DNA of 5,783 nt from Pyrinomonadaceae bacterium (lineage in GTDB: Bacteria > Acidobacteriota > Blastocatellia > Pyrinomonadales > Pyrinomonadaceae): contig JACCRA010000134.1 of assembly GCA_013813825.1 (NCBI GenBank), forward strand, positions 1-5,783. Reading direction: 5' to 3'. Position 1 is the first letter of the stretch, and each line of letters starts with the position of its first letter. The notes under the pieces are model-generated. The model made no database searches. It was not told the DNA's origin and saw only the letters and a list, made by a program, of their open reading frames with translations. The position numbers were made by a program, and so were the translations under genes. Positions 1 through 5,783 of the stretch are shown piece by piece.

Positions 1-1284
1 CCGCCGGGCAGTTCCGCGATGTTTACTACCGGCCTGATGTCGTGTCGAAAGTTTTAGAGACGGGCGACGAGGCGCGCGCTGTGCAGTTGGCGAATGAAGA
101 AGCGGGGCGCAAACAGCAGCAAGTGGACGTGGCGCAACTGCTGCCGCCGGTCGTCGAGATCGTGTCGCCTGCGGACGGGGCGGAGACAGCATCGAGTGAA
201 ATCGTCGTGCGCTTCGCGGTGCGGACGCCTTCGGGCGAGCCGGTGACGGAAGTCAAGGCGCTCGTGGACGGACGGCCCGCGGCGACGGAGCGCGGCCTGT
301 CATTGCCAGCGGCGGGGACACAGATAGGGACCACACGCGAGCTGCGAGTGATCGTGCCGGAAGGCGAGAGCCAGATCGCGGTTGTCGCCTCGAACCGCTT
401 CACGACGAGCGTGCCGGCGACGGTGCGCGTCCGTCGCGCGCGGCCAACACCCGCCCTTAACACAGCCGCGACAGCTTCCGCCGTGCGTCCCGCCGCGACT
501 GCGCCCGCGACGGATGCGGCGTTCGAGATCAGGCCGAAGCTCTACGTCCTCGCCGTCGGCGTCAGCAGTTATGCCGATCCGAAATTGAAGTTAAACTTCG
601 CCGCGAAGGACGCGCGTGATTTCGCGTCCGCGTGGGAGCGACAGCAAGGTACGCTCTACCGCGAAGTCGTCGTCAAACTGCTCGCGGACGACAAGGCGAC
701 GAAGGATGAAGTCCTCGACGGGCTGGACTGGATTCGCAAGGAGACGACGAGCAAGGACGTGGCCGTGATCCTCTTGGCCGGTCACGGCGTCAATGATCCG
801 ACTGGCTCGTATTACTTCCTGCCGCACAACGCCGACGTGGAGCGGCTGCTCCGCACCGGCGTCTCGTTCAACGACATCAAGCAGACCGTCGCCACCATCG
901 CCGGCAAAGTCCTACTTCTTCATCGATACCTGCCACTCCGGCAACGTCCTCGGCTCGCAACGTCGCGCCATCCTCGACGACCTGAACGGTGTCGTCAACG
1001 AACTCGCCAGCGCCGAAAACGGAGCCGTCGTCTTCGCCGCCTCGACCGGCAAACAATACTCGCTCGAAAAGATGGAATGGAACAACGGCGCGTTCACGCT
1101 CGCCGTCGTCGAAAGCTTAGGCGGACGCGCCGACTACGACAAGTCCGGCAAAGGCAAGATTACGATCAACATGCTCGACCTCTACATCTCCGAGCGCGTC
1201 AAGGAACTGACGCGCGGCCAGCAGACGCCGACCACCGCGAAGCCGAACACCATCCCCGATTTTCCGGTGGCGCTGAAGCGTTGA
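1..1284 (+). CDS. Caspase-family (peptidase C14) protein, 5'-partial, frameshifted at ~912
   Basis: This is the C-terminal part of a bacterial caspase-like cysteine peptidase. The reading frame is open to the left edge from base 3, so the GTG at 42 is internal. In order it shows: a linker (FRDVYYRPDVV, then VLETGDEARAVQLANEE); an Ig-like beta segment from about 138 to 440 (PPVVEIVSPADG); a Thr/Ala/Pro-rich spacer; and a caspase domain from about 537 (KLYVLAVGVSSYADP). The catalytic His is in LLAGHGVND (codon 783-785). The catalytic Cys is in FFIDTCHSGN (codon 931-933), but in the +1 frame. Deleting one C of the CC at 911-912 joins the halves as AGKVYFFIDTCHSGN and gives 426 visible residues ending in a TGA at 1282. 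Uncorrected, the first frame runs on to 1472 as Arg-rich nonsense. Family members often carry N-terminal WD40 repeats, which would lie outside the window. The substrate is unknown. The family call is secure; whether the gene is intact is not. Confidence 0.87.
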
Positions 1285-1309
1285 GAGAGGGGAGACCGGA
1301 AAAGATTCA

Positions 1310-1393
1310 TCCACGAACACACACGAAACAACACGAAGCCAAACACACGAATGTTTGTGTCTTTGTTTCGTACTATTTCGTGTGGTTCGTGGA
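1310..1393. repeat. Long imperfect palindrome with ~10-bp-spaced CACGAA units
   Basis: The left arm starts TCCACGAACACACACGAAAC and the right arm ends ATTTCGTGTGGTTCGTGGA. Reverse-complementing the right arm realigns it with the left over about 40 bases, with one gap and several mismatches, leaving a tiny central loop near 1348-1355. CACGAA occurs at 1312, 1322, 1332 and 1346. TTCGTG or TTCGTA occurs at 1367, 1377 and 1386. It lies 26 bp after the caspase stop codon and could fold in RNA as a transcript end, but no strong T-run follows. From memory, similar CCACGAAC...CACGAAA palindromes are scattered between genes in several environmental bacteria, so a dispersed non-coding repeat is the favoured reading. 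Base composition is visibly more AT-rich than in the flanking genes. Confidence 0.7.
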
Positions 1394-1444
1394 CGATGTT
1401 TTGCTTTCTGTCCTAACTTTGTGGGCTTCGATCAAGCCATGCGA

Positions 1445-1473
1445 ATTCCCGATGAGACCGAAATGCGTATAAT
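1445..1473 (+). promoter_or_regulatory. Putative promoter of the HhH lipoprotein and membrane protein unit
   Basis: A perfect TATAAT -10 box lies at 1468-1473, about 60 bp upstream of the chosen ATG at 1534, in an AT-richer spacer. A -35 element is poor: 1446-1451 (TTCCCG) matches TTGACA at three positions with 16-bp spacing. The -10 box is seen; its use as a promoter is inferred. Confidence 0.45.
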
Positions 1474-1533
1474 GGTCGAGTCAAGCAGTTCCAAAAACCA
1501 AACTGGATATTCAACGTGAAAGGAATCCTAATC

Positions 1534-2109
1534 ATGCTTCGACCATTAACTCTGCGCTCCGCCTTGTCGCTGTGTACTTTGCTGCTCGTGCTCTCGGCCG
1601 CGGCCTGCAGTCCCCGCGCGGAGAATACGCCATCCTCGAACACGGCCACGACTAACACCGCCAACTCCAACGTCAAGCAACCAAACACTCCGGGCGCTGT
1701 CGCTACTGTTCAGCCCGCGAGTAACACGACGGCGAAGGCGAAACTTGATGTGAACGCGGCCTCGGCGGATGAGTTGCTCAACACCATCCCCGGCATGGGC
1801 AAAAAGATGGTGCATGAGTTTGAAGAGTACCGTCCGTACAAGAGTATCCAGCAATTTCGGCGCGAGATCGGCAAATACGTTAGCCCGGAGCAGGTCGCGG
1901 AGTATGAAAAATATGTGTTCGTACCGATCTCGATTAACAATTCGGACGCGGCGACACTGCAACAGATTCCGGGCCTCGATGCGAAGGAAGCAGAAGCCGT
2001 GCTCGCCGGGCGACCGTATGCCTCGCCCGACGCTTTCCTCGCCAAACTCACCGGAAGCGTGTCGGAAGCGGAACTCAGCGTTGCTAAAACCTATCTGGGC
2101 AACAAATGA
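1534..2109 (+). CDS. Lipoprotein with two ComEA-like helix-hairpin-helix modules
   Basis: This is a predicted exported lipoprotein of 191 residues. ATG 1534 is preferred over the in-frame GTG at 1516 because an AAAGGA Shine-Dalgarno sits nine bases before it. Residues 1-24 are a hydrophobic signal ending in a lipobox-like LSAAAC, with the acylated Cys at 25. Residues 26-69 are a Thr/Asn/Ser/Pro/Ala-rich tether. Two related modules follow: 71-130 (LDVNAASADELLNTIPGMGKK) and 132-189 (ISINNSDAATLQQIPGLDAK). LDVNxAxxxEL...IPGxG is the hallmark of the ComEA/T2SK-type helix-hairpin-helix fold, which in ComEA binds DNA without sequence specificity. The second copy reads IPGLD where the first has IPGMG, so its hairpin may have diverged. 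DNA binding at the envelope is an inference; the fold may instead act in protein contacts. The gene overlaps the next one by ATGA. Confidence 0.85.
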   Translation: MLRPLTLRSALSLCTLLLVLSAAACSPRAENTPSSNTATTNTANSNVKQPNTPGAVATVQPASNTTAKAKLDVNAASADELLNTIPGMGKKMVHEFEEYRPYKSIQQFRREIGKYVSPEQVAEYEKYVFVPISINNSDAATLQQIPGLDAKEAEAVLAGRPYASPDAFLAKLTGSVSEAELSVAKTYLGNK

Positions 2110-2552
2110 ACGCCGCCGTTGTTCTGTCGCGCCTGCGGCGGTTTCTGCTGGCCTTCTCCGCGCTGCTATTGGGCGGAGCAGTATTTGAGTTGTGGCTGAT
2201 CGATCACATGGAAGACTTTGTACAATTGGTTCCCTTCGCGTTGTGCGGCGCAGGGTTGCTCGCCGTCCTCGCCGTGCTGATTTATCCGCGACGGGCGACG
2301 GTGCTAGGCTTGCGCGTGTGTATGGGGGTAGTGATCTTAGGCAGCCTTTACGGCACTTATGAACACGTCATAAACAACTTGGCATTCCAACGAGAAGTTT
2401 ACCCGGACGCGCCCGTGAGAGAAGTGGTGACGGGCACGCTCGGCGGCGCGAACCCGCTACTTGCACCCGGCATTCTGGCCGCTGCCGCCACGCTGGCGCT
2501 CGCCGCCGCTTATCATCATCCGGCCTCGCGGCATGGCGCAAAGGAAGATTAG
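2106..2552 (+). CDS. Small polytopic membrane protein, function unknown
   Basis: I do not recognise this 148-residue protein. It starts at an ATG that overlaps the lipoprotein gene's stop codon (ATGA, 2106-2109) and has no clear Shine-Dalgarno of its own, so translational coupling is likely. Four hydrophobic stretches suggest four membrane helices: about residues 12-31 (FLLAFSALLLGGAVFELWLI), 41-60, 68-84 and 117-136 (LLAPGILAAAATLALAAAYH). Helices 3 and 4 are joined by a roughly 30-residue polar loop containing QREVYPDAPVREVV. The basic N-terminus (RLRR) and the short Lys/Glu/Asp tail suggest both ends are cytoplasmic. No catalytic motif is visible. The tight coupling implies a shared task with the helix-hairpin-helix lipoprotein, but nothing in the sequence says what it is. 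Confidence 0.8.
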   Translation: MNAAVVLSRLRRFLLAFSALLLGGAVFELWLIDHMEDFVQLVPFALCGAGLLAVLAVLIYPRRATVLGLRVCMGVVILGSLYGTYEHVINNLAFQREVYPDAPVREVVTGTLGGANPLLAPGILAAAATLALAAAYHHPASRHGAKED

Positions 2553-2582
2553 ACACAGCAGAGATTAAATCAAGGTCGTTTA

Positions 2583-2604
2583 GCGGGCGGACAAGGTCCG
2601 CCGC
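2583..2604. repeat. GC-rich hairpin (possible REP-like element)
   Basis: GGCGGAC at 2586-2592 pairs perfectly with GTCCGCC at 2596-2602 across a 3-base AAG loop. Two more pairs (2583-2584 with 2603-2604) extend the stem past a bulged G. No T-run follows on + and none is clear on -, so it does not look like a classic intrinsic terminator. It may be a small dispersed palindrome or an RNA-stabilising stem after the upstream gene. Confidence 0.4.
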
Positions 2605-2675
2605 CGTGACCGGCAACGTGGGACAAGTCTCCTACTAAATTGCACCTTCTTTTGTTCGGCTACTTGGTATAAGTG

Positions 2676-2708
2676 AACAGGCGGAGCGATCAACTCGCTC
2701 CGCCTGTT
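2676..2708. terminator. Perfect 14-bp-stem terminator between convergent genes
   Basis: AACAGGCGGAGCGA (2676-2689) and TCGCTCCGCCTGTT (2695-2708) are exact reverse complements around a 5-base loop, TCAAC. On + it is followed by TGTGTTCG, a modest U-rich tail. On - the AA/TT ends of the stem and TTCACTTATA follow. It sits between the 3' ends of the + strand pair (stop at 2552) and the - strand gene (stop at 2742), the expected place for a shared bidirectional terminator. Confidence 0.8.
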
Positions 2709-2741
2709 TGTGTTCGTGGAGGCAGTTATTTACTACTCATG

Positions 2742-4145
2742 CTACTGGCGTCTGATGCGGAAAGTACCGCCGCCCGTGCCGACTCCGGTGCCGATCCCCA
2801 TCGGCGGGCGGTCTTCCTTGATGGTGTAATCGGCGGGGACTTCAAAGAGCGTGCGCGACGGCTCGCCGCGATTGATATTGGTCAGGCGGTAAGACGTCTC
2901 GCCGAAGCGCGGGTCGGAGTGCTTGGTCATCACGACCGTTTGCAACTCCGGCGCATACCAACGCTCGGAGACGATATTGATCGGGCGTTCGTTGCCGATG
3001 GCGTTGGCCGGGATCGTTAGCGTGGTGCGCGTTCCTTCCGCCTCAACGCCGTCGAACATCTGCTTGCCGAGCGATTCTTTGACGGCCTCCTGCCGGGGCA
3101 GGCCAATAGGTGACTCTCTCATGGCGACGCCGCCGCTGTGGGGCGGATGAGGTGGAGGCGGGGGCGCGAGATTCCGCAGCATCACGATATTTTCCTGCTC
3201 GTTCTTCTGCGACAACACGAAGTTGAAGGTTACGCGGCCGGAAACTTTAACTGGCTTGCCACTGAGTTGCGTCGGCTTGAAAGTCCATTGCCGAGCCGCG
3301 TCAACTGATGCCTGATGTAAGAGCGGATGGCCCTTCACGGCTTTGGCGGAGACGACTTCTCCGCTCTCGCCGATCACAATCTCGACCTCCACCGTGCCTT
3401 CCGCGCCGGCGGCTTTCGCCACTTCAGGATAGACGGGCTGCACGCGCTTCAACGCGCCGCGCCCGGCTATGCCAGCCGCAACAGGCGCGCTGGGGGCCAA
3501 CGCGGGTTCCGCCATGTCCGGCGGCATGGGCGGCATACCGGGAATGGCGGGGTGCGGTGGCGGCGCGATGTGAACTTGAAACTCCCGGCCGTCGCCCTCG
3601 GTGGTGCGGAAGAAGAAGTGCGACCGGCGCGCGGTCTTCGAGCGCGGATCGAGGACGAAGTTTGTGCCGCTCACCGTATCGTTGATGAAGACGTGATGCG
3701 GCGGTTCGTCGGCGGTCGCCCACGGACCAATCGAGTTCAAAGTTTGATCGCGGCGCGTGCGTCCCTCGCCGTCGCGGTAGAGCAGCGCGGTAGATTTGCG
3801 CGTGATGCGGTTGCCGTCGCTTAAAGTTTGGACGGTCTCGGTCGTGGCCTCGGCCGAATAGGGCGCGCCTTTGACGAGTTTGCCGTCAAAGCTCATTTCC
3901 GCCGAGACCCAACTGAAGCCGAAAGCCTCGCCGGGCGCGGCGGGCGCGACAGTCTGGAAGTGAAAAGGCATGTCGCCGTCCGGCCCCGGCGCGACGATCA
4001 CGCGATCAACTACCCTTTTCTCGCCACGCACGCGCGGCTGTTGTCCCCCGCCGCCGCTTGGCCCTTGCGTCTGCGCGCCCACGTTCAGGTTGCTCAGCAG
4101 GACAGCCGACGCCAGCAGCGTCGTCAAACTTCTTCGACTTTTCAT
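2742..4145 (-). CDS. Secreted TonB C-terminal-domain protein with a split outer domain
   Basis: This is a 467-residue exported protein. The ATG at 4145 follows a good AAGGAAG Shine-Dalgarno. Residues 1-24 are a signal peptide (MKSRRSLTTLLASAVLLSNL, likely cut near VGAQ). Residues 96-174 (YSAEATTETVQTLSDGNRIT, LYRDGEGRTRRDQTL, VFINDTVSGTNFVLDPRSKT) and 358-444 (DGVEAEGTRTTLTIPAN, ERWYAPELQTVVMTKHSDP, EVPADYTIKE) match, as I recall them, two halves of one uncharacterised acidobacterial secreted family. Between them lies a TonB C-terminal domain at about 232-311 (RVQPVYPEVAKAAGAEGTVE, then ARQWTFKP, VTFNFVL), bordered by Pro-rich linkers at 195-221 and 328-336. Canonical TonB has an N-terminal membrane anchor and links ExbBD to outer-membrane receptors. 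Here there is only a signal-like N-terminus, so classical energy transduction is doubtful. A Gly-rich tail (449-460) ends the protein. It lies 86 bp after the anti-sigma gene, probably in the same unit. Confidence 0.85.
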   Translation of the reverse strand: MKSRRSLTTLLASAVLLSNLNVGAQTQGPSGGGGQQPRVRGEKRVVDRVIVAPGPDGDMPFHFQTVAPAAPGEAFGFSWVSAEMSFDGKLVKGAPYSAEATTETVQTLSDGNRITRKSTALLYRDGEGRTRRDQTLNSIGPWATADEPPHHVFINDTVSGTNFVLDPRSKTARRSHFFFRTTEGDGREFQVHIAPPPHPAIPGMPPMPPDMAEPALAPSAPVAAGIAGRGALKRVQPVYPEVAKAAGAEGTVEVEIVIGESGEVVSAKAVKGHPLLHQASVDAARQWTFKPTQLSGKPVKVSGRVTFNFVLSQKNEQENIVMLRNLAPPPPPHPPHSGGVAMRESPIGLPRQEAVKESLGKQMFDGVEAEGTRTTLTIPANAIGNERPINIVSERWYAPELQTVVMTKHSDPRFGETSYRLTNINRGEPSRTLFEVPADYTIKEDRPPMGIGTGVGTGGGTFRIRRQ

Positions 4146-4231
4146 CAGAAACTTCCTTTCTTATGTTGCAAAATTTATCAGGAGTAATTGCCCGCTTAAC
4201 TGCTCGAATCGACGCGCCCGACAAGCGCCCG
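4146..4231 (-). promoter_or_regulatory. Leader between anti-sigma and TonB-domain genes, possible weak promoter
   Basis: Read on the - strand, this spacer begins GC-rich and becomes AT-rich toward the downstream ATG. It ends with a clear Shine-Dalgarno (AAGGA, 4158-4154). TTAAGC (4199-4194) and TAAATT (4177-4172) with 16-bp spacing form a weak housekeeping-type promoter candidate. I see no convincing terminator hairpin, so read-through from the sigma/anti-sigma genes is the simpler expectation. No ECF-type operator repeated elsewhere in the window could be identified. Confidence 0.25.
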
Positions 4232-5149
4232 TTAGCGGAGCAGACGGATGGCGCGGGCGATACCGTCTTCGCTTAACAACACTTCGGCTATCACCGACTC
4301 GCCGAGCGCGCGGGCGGAGTTGACCGGCAAACCGAGCGAGGCGAGCGAGGCGCGCGGCATCTGCACCCGCACGACCTGTCCGGCGTCGAGCGGCGCGGCG
4401 TGGTTGCCGCCGTTCAGCGAGTAGAATTCGGACACGGCTTCCGTCCCTCTTTCCTGAACTCCCGCGCTAACAAACGTCGACTCGTCCACGCTGGAGGAGA
4501 CGGTCATGGTCTCGATGAAACGCACGGCAGGCGCGGATATGCGCGCCCGCACCATCCGGCGCGGCGACGTCGATGCCCTCTTCGCGCCGCGACTCGCAGG
4601 CAATTGCGACGAGTGTGTGCCGGAAGCGAGGCCGACGATGGGACCAGTGCCGGCAGCGGCGGCGGTGACGCCCGATGGTGTCTGCGAATGGCGAACGTCC
4701 GCAGCCGGCAACATCGCTGCTTCCCTCGCCTGCTCTGGCGTGACGAAGGGCACAGGCTCGCGTTGAACGCGCATGACGAGGCCGAACAACATTAAGACCG
4801 CGACGGAAGCGGCCAACGCCCCGGCGGCGACGGACGCGCGCCAAAGCCACGGGCGCGTGCCGGACACCGCGATTGGCGCAACGGGGGCGGGCGCGGGCAT
4901 TGGCACGGCCTGAACCCGCTCGCGGAACGCAGCCATCAGTGCGGACTCGACGCGGGCGGGCGCGCAGTGCCGGGCGGAATCAACCACGACCGACCGCAAC
5001 GCCGCTGATAACTTCCGCTCGTCGGCCAATTGTCGCGCGCACGCCGCGCAAGTCCCCGCGTGGTCGAGCGCCTCTTTCCGCAACGCAGCTTCCAACAGTT
5101 CGCCACGCGCCAACGCTCCGACTTGTTCCGTGAATCGACGGCAGTTCAT
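4232..5149 (-). CDS. Transmembrane zinc-finger (ZAS) anti-sigma factor
   Basis: This is a 305-residue putative regulator that would hold the adjacent ECF sigma factor inactive. The ATG at 5149 is chosen because it overlaps the sigma stop codon as ATGA, has GAGG eight bases upstream, and gives the family-typical MNCRRFTEQV opening; the longer in-frame extension to 5299 is Arg/Ala-rich nonsense over the sigma gene. The cytoplasmic head carries the zinc-anti-sigma signature H-x3-C-x2-C (H30, C34, C37; DHAGTCAACARQL), with C3 a possible fourth ligand. One membrane helix spans about 103-127 (LWRASVAAGALAASVAVLML). The roughly 178-residue outer part has a Ser/Ala/Arg-rich linker followed by a conserved-looking end (PLDAGQVVRVQMPRASL, LGLPVNSA, VLLSEDGIARAIRLL), which may be the sensory or structural domain. 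Release by regulated proteolysis or conformational change is known for such proteins; the signal here is unknown. Confidence 0.88.
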   Translation of the reverse strand: MNCRRFTEQVGALARGELLEAALRKEALDHAGTCAACARQLADERKLSAALRSVVVDSARHCAPARVESALMAAFRERVQAVPMPAPAPVAPIAVSGTRPWLWRASVAAGALAASVAVLMLFGLVMRVQREPVPFVTPEQAREAAMLPAADVRHSQTPSGVTAAAAGTGPIVGLASGTHSSQLPASRGAKRASTSPRRMVRARISAPAVRFIETMTVSSSVDESTFVSAGVQERGTEAVSEFYSLNGGNHAAPLDAGQVVRVQMPRASLASLGLPVNSARALGESVIAEVLLSEDGIARAIRLLR

Positions 5150-5783
5150 ACAAAGCACCTCGTTGCCCGCGCTTGCTGCGGCGGCGCGTCTTCCGGCGCG
5201 TCTTCCATCGCGCGCAACCCGCGCAGGCGCTCGGCCAATATCCCGCGCGCCCGGTGGAGGCGCGAGCGCACGGTCCCAACCGCGCAATCCAGCACGCACG
5301 CCGCCTCCGCATAACTCAGTTCATGAAATTCGCACAGCACGATTACTTCCCGGTAATGCTCCGGCAGCGCCAGCACCGCCTGCCGCACCGACGCGACCAA
5401 CTCGTGTCGCGATAGATTTTCCAATGGATCGCTTCCGGCGCTTGTGCCCGCCCCGCGCGCCTCAATACTTGCCCGCGATTCATCCGCTTCGTCCGCGTGA
5501 GAGAGAACCAACAGTAGCGGACGATCCTTCTCCAATCGCCGTAGCACTTGATGTCTGGCGATGCCGTAGAGATACGCCGCGAGCGTCCCCCGCGCCGGAT
5601 CAAAGTTGTGTGTTTCGCGAATCAGAGCCATGAAAACTTCCTGCGTCACATCTTCGGCGATTGTCGCCGAGCCGCTCATCTGCCAAGCGAAGCGGTAAAT
5701 GCCGCCCTGCCGCTCGCGATACAACGCCGTGAAGGCGGACTCATCCCCGGCGGCAATCAGCCGCCACTGTTCCGCTTCGCTGA
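5146..5783 (-). CDS. ECF-type RNA polymerase sigma factor, 5'-partial
   Basis: This is an extracytoplasmic-function sigma-70 family factor that would direct RNA polymerase to a dedicated promoter set. The frame is open to the right edge (visible start SEAEQWRLIAAGDESAFTAL), so the TTG at 5724 is internal and the true start lies outside. Of 211 visible residues, about 10-83 are region 2 (YRERQGGIYRFAW, then EDVTQEVF and YLYGIARHQVLRRL, the core-binding and -10-recognition helices). Residues 84-126 are a variable linker. Residues 127-187 are region 4, with the -35-reading helix-turn-helix in LSYAEAACVLDCAVGTVRSR. The total is near the usual ECF size, so only a few N-terminal residues should be missing. 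The stop codon overlaps the anti-sigma start by four bases, which supports coupled synthesis of the pair. An autoregulated promoter would lie off the right edge. Confidence 0.92.
   Translation of the reverse strand, partial: SEAEQWRLIAAGDESAFTALYRERQGGIYRFAWQMSGSATIAEDVTQEVFMALIRETHNFDPARGTLAAYLYGIARHQVLRRLEKDRPLLLVLSHADEADESRASIEARGAGTSAGSDPLENLSRHELVASVRQAVLALPEHYREVIVLCEFHELSYAEAACVLDCAVGTVRSRLHRARGILAERLRGLRAMEDAPEDAPPQQARATRCFV

Noticed and set aside
1312..1391. Spaced CACGAA repeats as a CRISPR array
   Set aside because: The units are only 6-8 bases with 4-8 base gaps and are arranged as an inverted repeat; there are no spacers of normal size and no cas genes.
1424..1438. Small hairpin GGCTT-CGATC-AAGCC upstream of the lipoprotein gene
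   Set aside because: The stem is only five pairs with no T-run or regulatory context; chance is sufficient.
42..1472. A single 476-residue protein starting at GTG 42
   Set aside because: The frame is open upstream with family-like sequence (FRDVYYRPD), and after 912 it turns into Arg-rich nonsense while the caspase Cys motif continues in another frame.
2653..2674. Promoter-like TTGTTC...TATAAG on + before the terminator
   Set aside because: It leads only into the terminator hairpin and antisense of the TonB-domain gene. With no downstream + strand gene it is probably a chance match.
3327..3824. Open frame on + opposite the TonB-domain gene
   Set aside because: It is Arg/Ala/Gly-rich with no motif, and the - strand frame has clear signal peptide and domain structure. 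It is a shadow of high GC coding DNA.
5150..5299. N-terminal extension of the anti-sigma factor to 5299
   Set aside because: It lies wholly over the sigma factor region 4 coding sequence, is Arg/Ala-rich, and the ATG at 5149 has a Shine-Dalgarno, an ATGA overlap and the family-typical opening.
5130..5633. Open frame on + opposite the sigma factor
   Set aside because: It is Pro/Arg-rich low-complexity sequence, antisense to an unmistakable ECF sigma factor.

Overview
The window is GC-rich bacterial DNA. Its protein families point to a soil-type Acidobacteriota, most likely class Blastocatellia (Pyrinomonadaceae-like). Three things suggest this: a caspase-family protein with an FRDVYYRPDVV linker, an ECF sigma factor followed by a zinc-binding anti-sigma factor, and a secreted TonB-C-terminal-domain protein with a C-terminal segment I associate with Acidobacteria. 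The assignment rests on recalled family resemblance, not on a search.

Left part, + strand. Positions 1-1284 hold the 3' part of a caspase-like (peptidase C14) gene whose start lies outside the window. One extra base at about 912 splits it into two frames, between the catalytic His and Cys. A 230-bp spacer follows. It carries a long imperfect palindrome (1310-1393) built from ~10-bp-spaced CACGAA units, and then a TATAAT box. Next is a two-gene, translationally coupled unit: a lipoprotein with two ComEA-like helix-hairpin-helix modules (1534-2109) and a small four-helix membrane protein of unknown function (2106-2552).

Middle. Convergent transcription meets at 2553-2741, which holds one GC-rich hairpin and a perfect 14-bp-stem terminator that could serve both strands.

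Right part, - strand. Three genes read leftward, apparently as one unit: an ECF sigma factor (start off the right edge), a membrane-spanning ZAS-type anti-sigma factor overlapping it by 4 bp (ATGA), and, after 86 bp, a secreted protein with a TonB C-terminal domain lodged between two segments of a different family. The sigma and anti-sigma pair probably forms an envelope-signal switch. The third gene may be a co-transcribed envelope component or a target of that switch.

The points most worth checking are the frameshift in the caspase gene, the nested architecture of the TonB-domain protein, and the phased palindrome. I see no mobile element, CRISPR array, tRNA or rRNA.
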